Assembly: GCA_964572045.1 (NCBI GenBank)
Contig: CAZNEI010000003.1
Location: forward strand, 52,933 to 116,932
Source of the DNA: CBDCKR01 sp964572045
GTDB taxonomy: Bacteria; Gemmatimonadota; Gemmatimonadetes; Longimicrobiales; Gaopeijiaceae
Length of the DNA: 64,000 nt
Reading direction: 5' to 3'
Shown here: in pieces, positions 43,305 to 50,609 of the stretch
Layout: the number at the start of each line of letters is the position of its first letter
Numbering within the stretch: the stretch's first letter is position 1
Position numbers and translations under genes: made by a program
The notes under the pieces: generated by a model
Told to the model about the DNA's origin: nothing
Seen by the model: the letters and a program-made list of their open reading frames with translations, nothing else
Database searches by the model: none

Positions 43305-43910
43305 ATGACCGATCCAGCCGAGATCTCCATCTGGGCCGACGAGTCGTGCCTGGGAAACCAGTTCCAGGCGCGCGCCAACCCAGGAGGCGCCGGCGGCCTC
43401 GTCGAGCACTGGACGGGCACGAAGTGGGAACGCCGGGACTATTGGGTGTCGGAGCCGGACACGACCAACAACCGGATGGCCCTCCGAAGCGCGATCGAAG
43501 GCCTCCGGTTGCTCAAGAAGCGCCCCTGCACGGTCCAGTTCGGTTCGGACAGCACATACTTGGTGGACGGCATAACGAAATGGATCGAGGCCTGGAAGGT
43601 CAACAATTGGACGAGAGGGCGCGGCAGGATCATCGCCAACGTCGAGCTGTGGCGCGAACTGGACCGCTGCGCCTCCAGGCATCGGGTGCGGTGGAGTTGG
43701 GTCCGCGGCCACGCCGGGCATCCCCAGAACGAGTACGCCAACCACTTGGCCACCCGGGCAGCCAAGGAGGGTACGGCATCGGGAGGGCTGGTCGAGAGCG
43801 GCTACTCGGCCTGGCTCGAAGTGCAGCGGGATCGCTACGGCCGCTATCTCGACCACTTCGAGCACGCACCGCCCGGACCGCGCGCGCGCGCCGATACTAT
43901 AGAGAAATAG
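43305..43910 (+). CDS. Ribonuclease HI-like protein with altered catalytic residues
   Basis: The ATG at 43305 gives 201 residues with the RNase HI fold: ADESCLGN, TTNNRMALRSAIEGL, FGSDSTYLVDGITKWIEAW and WVRGHAGHPQNEYANHLA. Aligned by eye to E. coli RNase HI, D10 is kept (D12), D70 is kept (D82) and H124 is kept (H136). E48 is replaced by Ala (A59, in NNRMAL instead of NNRMEL) and D134 by Asn (N146). E48 is normally essential, so two-metal RNA cleavage may be lost or changed. The C-terminal 40 residues (SGYSAWLEVQRDRYGRYLDHF) extend beyond RNase HI. It is divergent from carA. Confidence 0.8.
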   Translation: MTDPAEISIWADESCLGNQFQARANPGGAGGLVEHWTGTKWERRDYWVSEPDTTNNRMALRSAIEGLRLLKKRPCTVQFGSDSTYLVDGITKWIEAWKVNNWTRGRGRIIANVELWRELDRCASRHRVRWSWVRGHAGHPQNEYANHLATRAAKEGTASGGLVESGYSAWLEVQRDRYGRYLDHFEHAPPGPRARADTIEK

Positions 43911-43951
43911 AGGGGCCCTCGGCGCGGCGAGCCGCCCCGAGGGCCCCTCTA
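43908..43951. terminator. Strong 15-bp perfect hairpin at the end of the RNase H-like gene
   Basis: TAGAGGGGCCCTCGG and CCGAGGGCCCCTCTA are exact reverse complements separated by 14 nt. The left arm begins with the stop codon of the RNase H-like gene. On the plus strand no T tract follows; on the minus strand TTTCT follows, so it may stop transcripts from the lipB side too. Confidence 0.7.
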
Positions 43952-44520
43952 TCGCGTTGGTAGAAGCACTCGTCTTCGCTTGGAGTCCCACCCCTCGTCC
44001 GAGTCGCCTCGCGGCTCCCCTTCCGCCGGGCAGCACACTCATGCTCCCCTTCCCCGTCGCTGCGCGGCCCGCAGCTCCGGATCCCCCGAGCTCTGGGGGT
44101 ACAGCGGAGACCAACGACTCCTCCGCCGGCTCGCCGAGCTCCAATCCTCGGCGCGCTCCCACCGCTACGGCGTCCCGTCCGGCGGGCCACGTTTCCGAAC
44201 CGCATCAAGGGATGACCAACGTCATCGCCTGAGCGGACCACGTCGGAGACGCACCCGCACTATGGGCCCGTCCTCCCGGACGCGTCAAGTGTCCCGTATC
44301 CGATTCGCAAAGAAAACCTCCATTACTTCGTAACCGATTGAGAGTCAGCTTCTTATCGGATCGCAGGACTCTCCTCGGCCCGCTCCCCGGCGGCGCGGTA
44401 AACAGATTGTTTCTCTTCGGGCAATCCAAGAAAGACGCGCGCAGTCGGCCGCTCGATACTCCGAAAACAAGGGATCTTCCAGCGGTCCCGGGCGGGCCCC
44501 GAAACAGGATCAATTGTTGT
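43952..44520. other. Gene-poor interval between convergent genes
   Basis: About 570 nt with no gene I can support. The first half is GC-rich. The part at about 44290-44340 and 44395-44530 is clearly less GC-rich than its surroundings (for example TTCGCAAAGAAAACC and GATCAATTGTTGTT). Frames through it are low-complexity or shadow-like. I see no tRNA, tmRNA or RNase P signature. It could be a decayed gene or a non-coding RNA. Confidence 0.4.
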
Positions 44521-45201
44521 TCATCCAACATGGATTTTCCGTGCGAATGCCGATGCGAACGCCTCGACGACAACGGGGATGACCTCCTCGACGTCGAGAC
44601 GTCGACCGAGCTCCTCGGAGAGCGACGTCACAGAGTGGCCGGCGAGACCACAAGGGACGATCGTCTCGTAGTAGGACAGGTCGTTGGAGACGTTGAGGGC
44701 GAAGCCGTGCGACGTGATCCAACTGCTCGAGACCCGCACTCCGATCGCCGCCACCTTCCGGTCGTCCACCCAGACGCCCGTCAAACCGGGGATCCTCGCC
44801 GCCCCCACTCCGAGGCGGCCGACGGCGGCGATGAGCATCGTCTCGAGATCCCTCAGGTAGGCGAGCAGGTCTCGGCGGTCGGGCTTGAGATCAAGGATCG
44901 GATACCCTACCAGCTGGCCGGGGCCATGGTAGGTCACGTCGCCACCCCTTCCCGCTTCGAAAAGCTCCACACCCAGCTCGCCCCTTCGCGTTTCGTCGGC
45001 GAGCACGTGTTGGACCCTTGATCCTGTGCCGAGCGTGATCACGTGTGGATGCTCGAGCAGGATCAGCTGGTCCGGCACCCTGCCGGAGCGGCGCAGGGTG
45101 ACCAGATCCGCCTGCAGCGCCACCGCGTCCGGGTAGGGCACGACACCGGGGCGTCGGACCTGGAGCTCAGGGGATTCGCTCGGGTACGGCGGACCCGACA
45201 T
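44521..45201 (-). CDS. lipB: Lipoyl (octanoyl) transferase
   Basis: This 226-residue enzyme moves octanoyl from acyl carrier protein to lipoyl domains, the first step of protein lipoylation. Family blocks: LILLEHPHVITLGTGS, then RGGDVTYHGPGQLVGYPILDL with the conserved substrate-binding loop, KVAAIGVRVSSSWITSHGFALNV with the catalytic Lys, and IVPCGLAGHSVTSL with the catalytic Cys. It lies 80 nt downstream of the E2 gene, whose lipoyl domain is a natural substrate. lipA is not in the window. Confidence 0.95.
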   Translation of the reverse strand: MSGPPYPSESPELQVRRPGVVPYPDAVALQADLVTLRRSGRVPDQLILLEHPHVITLGTGSRVQHVLADETRRGELGVELFEAGRGGDVTYHGPGQLVGYPILDLKPDRRDLLAYLRDLETMLIAAVGRLGVGAARIPGLTGVWVDDRKVAAIGVRVSSSWITSHGFALNVSNDLSYYETIVPCGLAGHSVTSLSEELGRRLDVEEVIPVVVEAFASAFARKIHVG

Positions 45202-45281
45202 CGCCGTCTATGGCCGCTCGACGAGCGCACCGATGAAGATGAGGAGCAGATGCCGTGGGCCCGGCGGTGGGAGGGTCGGCA

Positions 45282-46700
45282 CTACGCGTCCTCGGGGAAC
45301 GCCTCCAAGAGCGCCTTCAGTCGTGAGAGGAATCTCGCGGCGTCGGCGCCGTCCACGAGCCGGTGATCGTAGCCAAGCGAAAACAGCGAGCGCTTGCGGA
45401 TGGCGACGGCATCGGTGCCGGTGACGGGATCTTCGACGACAACGGGCCGCTTTTCGATGACTCCGGTGCCCAGGATCGCAGCCGTGCCCTTGGGAATGAC
45501 GGGCATCCCCACGAGCGTCCCCAGGACGCCGGGGTTGGTGATCGAGAACGTCGCGCCCTGGACGTCTGAGGGTCGGAGCTGTCTTGAGCGGGCGCGCCCG
45601 GCGAGGTCGATGATCGACTTGCCGATGCCGATCAGGCTGAGGTCGTCGGTGTCGTGGATCACCGGAACGATCAGTCCAGGATCGAGATCGACTGCCACTC
45701 CGATGTTCACGTTGCCGCGGTGGATGATGTTGTTGCCCGAGACCGTGCCGTTCACGTTCGGGAAGTCGCGAAGCAGGCGCGAGCACGCCCACGCCACGAA
45801 GGCCGTGTAGCTGACCCTGGCCCCCCGCGCCGCCCACTTGGCGCGGTTCTCGGACCGGATGCGGTCGACCCGCGAGAAGTCGATCTCGATGAACGAGTGC
45901 ACGTGGGGCGCCACTCGCTTCGCGACGACCATGTGCTCCGCCGTGAGCCTCCGGATCTTGTCCATCGGCTCGACGCGATCCCGTTCCCGGACCGGAAACT
46001 CGGGGTGCTGAACCTCCCCGTAGAAGGCGGCCCAGAGGTCCGAGGGGGGCCCGGCGGGGAGCCGAGGCGCCGGGGGCGGGGCGGCGGTGGGCGGCTGTGT
46101 GGCAGGGGGCGGCGACGGCGGGGCCGTACGGCGCGGGGGCGCCTGGGCGACTTCGATGTAGCTCAGGATGTCCTGCTTGGTCACCCGGCCCTGGTGGCCC
46201 GTGCCCGGCACGTCGGCGATGGCGACGCCGTGCTCCTCAGCGATGCGCCGGACCACCGGTGTGGACTTTGTCCGTAGGCGTTCCGCGGCCGTCGGCCGGG
46301 CGCCGTCGTCGGCAGGAGCGGCCCTAGGCGACCGACCGGCGTCGCCGGCGGGCGTGGGTACTGCCGGCTCCCAGGGCGGAGCCGCTTCGTCCGACTCCAC
46401 GGAAACCTCTTCCGGCTCCGGCTCGGCAGCGTCGGCCGGGGGGGCCACGGGCGCACCGCCGTCGGTGTCGATGAAGGCCACGATCGTGCCGACCTCGACC
46501 GTTGCTCCCTCCTCGATCCTCACCTCGACAAGCGTGCCGGCCTGTGGGGAGGGAATCTCCGCATCCACCTTGTCGGTGGAGATCTCCAGGATCGGCTCGT
46601 CCCTCTCCACGGCGTCGCCGACCTTCTTGAGCCACTTCGACACCGTGCCCTCCGCGATGGACTCACCCATCTGGGGCATGGGAACCTCGATGCGGGCCAC
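45282..46700 (-). CDS. 2-oxoacid dehydrogenase E2 (dihydrolipoyl acyltransferase)
   Basis: The GTG at 46700 starts the lipoyl domain directly (472 residues). K44 in EISTDKVDAEIP is the lipoylation site. A Pro/Ala-rich linker leads to the E3/E1-binding domain (STPVVRRIAEEHGVAIADVPGTG), a second Pro-rich linker, and the acyltransferase domain ending SLGYDHRLVDGADAARFL with catalytic His and Asp of DHRxxDG. It forms the core of a pyruvate, branched-chain or 2-oxoglutarate dehydrogenase complex; sequence by eye does not tell which. The E1-beta gene lies 132 nt upstream and lipB 80 nt downstream. Confidence 0.93.
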   Translation of the reverse strand: MARIEVPMPQMGESIAEGTVSKWLKKVGDAVERDEPILEISTDKVDAEIPSPQAGTLVEVRIEEGATVEVGTIVAFIDTDGGAPVAPPADAAEPEPEEVSVESDEAAPPWEPAVPTPAGDAGRSPRAAPADDGARPTAAERLRTKSTPVVRRIAEEHGVAIADVPGTGHQGRVTKQDILSYIEVAQAPPRRTAPPSPPPATQPPTAAPPPAPRLPAGPPSDLWAAFYGEVQHPEFPVRERDRVEPMDKIRRLTAEHMVVAKRVAPHVHSFIEIDFSRVDRIRSENRAKWAARGARVSYTAFVAWACSRLLRDFPNVNGTVSGNNIIHRGNVNIGVAVDLDPGLIVPVIHDTDDLSLIGIGKSIIDLAGRARSRQLRPSDVQGATFSITNPGVLGTLVGMPVIPKGTAAILGTGVIEKRPVVVEDPVTGTDAVAIRKRSLFSLGYDHRLVDGADAARFLSRLKALLEAFPEDA

Positions 46701-46832
46701 TGTTCGCCTCCAACCTATTCGTTGCTCGACTCGGGACCGGCAGACGACCCCGCCCCATGTACCCGGGGGATCGATCGGCGGTCCCACCTCCGTCGTCGTC
46801 TCGTTTGTGAGCCAGGGGGCCGTGTTCTCCGG

Positions 46833-47888
46833 CTAGTATCGGACCAGATAACGCCCTGCCGTCACGATGTCGTCCGTCTGGGGAAGGAAGTAATCCTCCA
46901 GCACGCCCGAATAGGGGACGGGCGCGTCGATGGCCGTCACCCTGAGCATCGGCGCATCGAGCCACTCGAAGGCGCTCTCGCTCACCCGCATCGCGATCTC
47001 TCCGGCAATGCCTCCGGTCCGGGTATCCTCGTGGACGATCAGGAGCCGACCGGTCTTCTTCACACTCCCCACGATCGCCTCGTCGTCGAGAGGAAGGAGG
47101 GTTCGCAGGTCCAGGATCTCGGCGCGCACCCCGTCCTCCCGTTCGAGCCGGTCCGCAGCCTCCGTGCTCCGGTGGACCATCATGCCATAGGTGACGACGG
47201 TGAGATCGTCGCCCTCGCGCACGGTCCGAGCCTCTCCGAGGGGAACGACGTAGTCCGCCTGCGGGAGCACCTCCCTCAGGGCGGGCGCCCGGTAGAGAGC
47301 CTTGTGCTCCTCGAAGATGACCGGATTGTCGTCACGAATCGCCGCCTTGAGGAGACCCTTGGCGTCGTAGGCCGTGCTGGGATAGACGATCTTCAGGCCC
47401 GGTGTGTGGAAGAACGCCATCTCCACGTTCTGCGAGTGGAACGGTCCGGCGCGATTCCCTCCGCCCACCGGGCCGCGGATCACGAGCGGAAGCGGACCGC
47501 TTCCACGGTAGAGGGAGGTCGCGATGTAGTTCGTAATGACGTCGTAGGCGGGCGAGACAAAGTCCATGAACTGCATCTCGACGACTGGACGCAGGCCCAT
47601 GTGGGCCGCTCCGGCCGCCGCTCCGGTAAAGCCTCCTTCGGCGATCGGCGTGTCGATGACGCGCTCGGCGCCGAAGTACTCCAAGAATCCGCGGGTGACC
47701 TTGAAGACACCCCCGTAGACTCCGATGTCCTCTCCCATGAGGAAGACCCGATCGTCGGCCATCATCTCTTCGAACAGGGCCTCGCTCACAGCCTCGAGGA
47801 GAATCACAGCCTCACCCCGGTCGGTCTTGGACACGTGCTCCGGCTTGATCGGGGCCGCAGCCGCGTGCCCTTCAGGGTTCGATCTCAT
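46833..47888 (-). CDS. 2-oxoacid dehydrogenase E1 beta subunit
   Basis: This is a 351-residue transketolase-like protein: ILLEAVSEALFEEMMADDRVFLMGEDIG, VIDTPIAEGGFTGAAAGAAHMGLRPVVE, then IRGPVGGGNRAGPFHSQNVEMAFFHTPGLKIVYPS. These are the classical E1-beta blocks, with the thiamine-contacting Glu in GEDIG and DTPIAE. It pairs with an E1-alpha subunit to decarboxylate a 2-oxoacid and reduce the E2 lipoyl group. No E1-alpha lies next to it; upstream is secG with a 137-nt gap. About 25 N-terminal residues before AVILLEAV are an unconserved leader. Confidence 0.94.
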   Translation of the reverse strand: MRSNPEGHAAAAPIKPEHVSKTDRGEAVILLEAVSEALFEEMMADDRVFLMGEDIGVYGGVFKVTRGFLEYFGAERVIDTPIAEGGFTGAAAGAAHMGLRPVVEMQFMDFVSPAYDVITNYIATSLYRGSGPLPLVIRGPVGGGNRAGPFHSQNVEMAFFHTPGLKIVYPSTAYDAKGLLKAAIRDDNPVIFEEHKALYRAPALREVLPQADYVVPLGEARTVREGDDLTVVTYGMMVHRSTEAADRLEREDGVRAEILDLRTLLPLDDEAIVGSVKKTGRLLIVHEDTRTGGIAGEIAMRVSESAFEWLDAPMLRVTAIDAPVPYSGVLEDYFLPQTDDIVTAGRYLVRY

Positions 47889-48025
47889 GGCCGGCCGATG
47901 CCCGCACGGACCTCACGCGCCTCGGAACGGCCGAGGCCACGACCGCGCGTCGTGGGGCCCAAGGCTCCGGAGCGGAGCATCGAGGGTGGGACCCGACCCG
48001 CGAACCGGCCTCGAGACCGGCCGGG

Positions 48026-48415
48026 TCAGTTGTTGCCGTCGTCGTTGCCGGGAGGAGTCGCGGCTTCGCTACTCGGACCTGCCTCTTCCCCGGCCGGCTC
48101 AAGCGTCGGGAGAATCGGCTGCGCGGCCGGAGCCACGGGCACGGCCGCTTGGTCCTGGCGGAGAATGGACTCGGGCAGTTGGGTTCGGGAGGACATGATC
48201 GAGAGCACAAGCGCCAGGCCCATGAAGACCGATCCCGTGATCCATGTGGTCCGTGTCAGGACGGTCGTGGCTTGGCGGCCCCCCAAGATGCCGTCGGTCA
48301 CCGCGGCGCCTCCACCGACCGCCGCCAGGCCCCCGCCCTTGCCGGCCTGAAGGAGGACCACGACAGCGAGGAGAAGCCCGTCGAGTATCAGGAGCGCGAG
48401 GAGCAGTAGGTACAT
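48026..48415 (-). CDS. secG: Protein-export membrane protein SecG
   Basis: The ATG at 48415 gives 129 residues; an upstream TTG is in frame but unlikely. Two membrane segments (MYLLLLALLILDGLLLAVVVLLQ and TRTTWITGSVFMGLALVLSIM) flank the conserved cytoplasmic loop GKGGGLAAVGGGAAVTDGILGGRQATTVLTR. SecG assists SecYE/SecA in export. The acidic, Pro/Ala-rich C-terminal tail of about 45 residues is longer than in E. coli. It follows tpiA on the same strand, a common bacterial order (gap-pgk-tpi-secG). Confidence 0.93.
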   Translation of the reverse strand: MYLLLLALLILDGLLLAVVVLLQAGKGGGLAAVGGGAAVTDGILGGRQATTVLTRTTWITGSVFMGLALVLSIMSSRTQLPESILRQDQAAVPVAPAAQPILPTLEPAGEEAGPSSEAATPPGNDDGNN

Positions 48416-48497
48416 GGTCGTCAATCCGAGGTGGGCTGGGAGCGGCAGGTAAACGTCGCCCGGCAGCCTCAGAGTGTCAACTCAGAAACCCTTGGGC

Positions 48498-49247
48498 TCA
48501 GGCGGCTTCGGCGATTCTCCCGAACGTTGCGGGATCGAGGCTGGCGCCGCCCACCAAGACCCCATCGACGTCGGGAGCTCCGAGCAGCTCGGCTACGTTC
48601 GAGGGCTGCACGCTGCCACCGTACAGAATCGGCACTGCCGCGGCCGGATCCGGCCCCATCCGCTCTTCCATGCGCCCGCGGAGGGTCCGGTGCGCGGCCG
48701 CGGCGTCGTCGGGCGTCGCTGTCTCCCCCGTGCCGATGGCCCACACGGGCTCATAGGCCAGGAGGAAGCGGAAGTCACCCCCGGGCAGCCCCTCGAGCGC
48801 AGCGTCGAGCTGGCGCACGATCACCCGCTCGACCAAGCCTGCCTGGCGCTCCTCAAGCGTTTCTCCAACGCAAACGACGGGCCGGAGGCCCTCCCCGAGC
48901 GCCGCGCCAACCTTGCGGCGCACATCGTCGTCGGTCTCGCCGAAGACGTGCCTCCGCTCGGAGTGGCCGACGAGGGCGTACCGGGCTCCGGCCTCTCGCG
49001 CCATGGCGGCCGATAGCTCTCCCGTGTACGCCCCCTTCGGCTCCCAGTGGATGTTCTGAGCTCCCAGGGCCACCTCGGGGCGGGGAGGGCGCGCGTCCAC
49101 GGCGGCGGCCAATGAGACGGCGGCCGGGAAGATCAAGATCGTGGGCTTCGGGTCGGAGAGCTCCGGAGAGAAACGACGGAAGAAGTGGCGAGTGGCCGAC
49201 GGCCCGTGATGCATCTTCCAGTTTCCGGCGATCACCGTGGGTCTCAT
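48498..49247 (-). CDS. tpiA: Triosephosphate isomerase
   Basis: This 249-residue TIM barrel interconverts dihydroxyacetone phosphate and glyceraldehyde 3-phosphate. Active-site residues are visible: Lys in VIAGNWKMH, His in YALVGHSERRHVF, Glu in LAYEPVWAIGTGE, and the phosphate loop ILYGGSVQPSN with GVLVGGASL. The ATG at 49247 starts the protein normally. It follows pgk by 52 nt and precedes secG by 82 nt, in one transcript direction. Confidence 0.96.
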   Translation of the reverse strand: MRPTVIAGNWKMHHGPSATRHFFRRFSPELSDPKPTILIFPAAVSLAAAVDARPPRPEVALGAQNIHWEPKGAYTGELSAAMAREAGARYALVGHSERRHVFGETDDDVRRKVGAALGEGLRPVVCVGETLEERQAGLVERVIVRQLDAALEGLPGGDFRFLLAYEPVWAIGTGETATPDDAAAAHRTLRGRMEERMGPDPAAAVPILYGGSVQPSNVAELLGAPDVDGVLVGGASLDPATFGRIAEAA

Positions 49248-49299
49248 TGCGCCCCTCTCCCTGTCTTTCCCCCTTGCGTCGACGCGCCCGGGGCCTGGT

Positions 49300-50535
49300 T
49301 CATTCCGATTGCCGCCAGGTTCCGTCGGACCAGCCCGACAGAACCGCAAGCCCGGGCATCTCGGCCCCGGACAAGAGCTCCAGCGTGGCGCCTCCTCCGG
49401 TCGAGACGTGCGTGAAGCGGCCGGCGACGCCGGCCGCCTCGGCCGCCCGGACCGAGTCGCCTCCTCCGACTATAACCGTGGCGCCCCCGTCGGCCGCAGC
49501 CGCCGCTACCCTCGCCAGCTTCAAGGTCTCGACCGCAAACTCGGGCACCTCGAACATCCCCATCGGTCCATTCCACAGCACCGTGCCGGCCCGCGTTACG
49601 ACGTCGGCGAAGAGGTCTCCCGAGCGCGGCCCGATGTCGCCGATCCGCTCTCCGGCTCCGACGCCGGTTCGAGGCGCGTGCCGCGTCGTGGCGCCGCACA
49701 CCAACTCTGGGGCGGTCACGACGTCGACCGGAAGCAGAATCTTGACCGCCGCCCTCGTCATGAGGTCGCGGGCAACCTCGACCCGGTCGGGCTCGACCAG
49801 CGATTCGCCGACCTCGAGTCCGAGCGCGAGGAAAAACGTGTTCGCCATCGCCCCTCCGATGAGGAGGCGGTCGACAGAAGGAAGGAGGGCCTCGAGAACC
49901 CCGATCTTGCCGGAGATCTTCGCGCCTCCGATCACGGCCACGAAAGGCCGCTCGGGCTCCCGCAGCGCATCCCCGAGAAACCGCAACTCGCTCTCCATGA
50001 GGTCACCCGCCACGGCCTCGCCTCCGGCGTCGCGGACTGCTTGTGCGATCGCCGCCGTCGAAGCGTGGGCACGATGAGCCGCTCCGAACGCGTCGTTGAC
50101 GAAGAGCTCGGCTCCGTGCCGCAACTCCTCGGCCCAGGCTCGGTCGTTCGAGGCCTCCTCTTCGCAGAACCGCGTGTTCTCCAGGACCAGAACGCCGCCC
50201 GCCTCCACCGCCCCCACGGCTTCGCTTGCCGCAGGTCCCGTGGCTTCGGCGCAGAAGTCGACTCGGCGTCCGAGAAGGCCCTGCAGGTGTTCGGCGACCC
50301 CACGGAGTGACAGGCTGGCGACGCGCCGCCCCCCCGGCCGACCCAGGTGGGAGAGCAGTACGATCCTCGCACGGGCGTCGGTGAGATACCGGAGCGTGGG
50401 CAGGGTCCGCTCGAGGCGGCTCGCGTCGGCGACGCGGCCCCCGTCATCGAGGGGGGCGTTGTAGTCCACCCGGACCAGCACGAGGCGGTCTTCGAGTGAC
50501 TGAGGAGGAAGGTCCCGGAGGGTCCGTGTCGGCAT
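49300..50535 (-). CDS. pgk: Phosphoglycerate kinase
   Basis: The ATG at 50535 gives 411 residues. PGK converts 1,3-bisphosphoglycerate and ADP to 3-phosphoglycerate and ATP. The N-domain contains LVRVDYNAPLDDGG, LLSHLGRPGG and VLVLENTRFCEEEASND. The hinge and nucleotide domain include VAVIGGAKISGKIGVLEALL, LWNGPMGMFE and GGGDSVRAAEAAG, ending FTHVSTGGGATLELLSG. The usual VRVDFNVP reads VRVDYNAP here. It sits 74 nt after a TonB-domain gene rather than directly after gap. Confidence 0.96.
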   Translation of the reverse strand: MPTRTLRDLPPQSLEDRLVLVRVDYNAPLDDGGRVADASRLERTLPTLRYLTDARARIVLLSHLGRPGGRRVASLSLRGVAEHLQGLLGRRVDFCAEATGPAASEAVGAVEAGGVLVLENTRFCEEEASNDRAWAEELRHGAELFVNDAFGAAHRAHASTAAIAQAVRDAGGEAVAGDLMESELRFLGDALREPERPFVAVIGGAKISGKIGVLEALLPSVDRLLIGGAMANTFFLALGLEVGESLVEPDRVEVARDLMTRAAVKILLPVDVVTAPELVCGATTRHAPRTGVGAGERIGDIGPRSGDLFADVVTRAGTVLWNGPMGMFEVPEFAVETLKLARVAAAAADGGATVIVGGGDSVRAAEAAGVAGRFTHVSTGGGATLELLSGAEMPGLAVLSGWSDGTWRQSE

Positions 50536-50609
50536 CAGGCTCGGAAGATACCGAGGCCCGGCGAGAAGACCAAACCGGGGAAGTCTCGGGCCCTCGTCCC
50601 CGTCAGGGT

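Noticed and set aside
43952..44300. tmRNA, RNase P RNA, 6S RNA or a tRNA in the gap beside lipB
   Set aside because: No matching tRNA loops, RNase P core or tag-peptide region can be seen on either strand.
44205..44573. A 122-codon minus-strand frame beyond lipB
   Set aside because: It overlaps the end of lipB in another frame, has no family pattern and no ribosome site.
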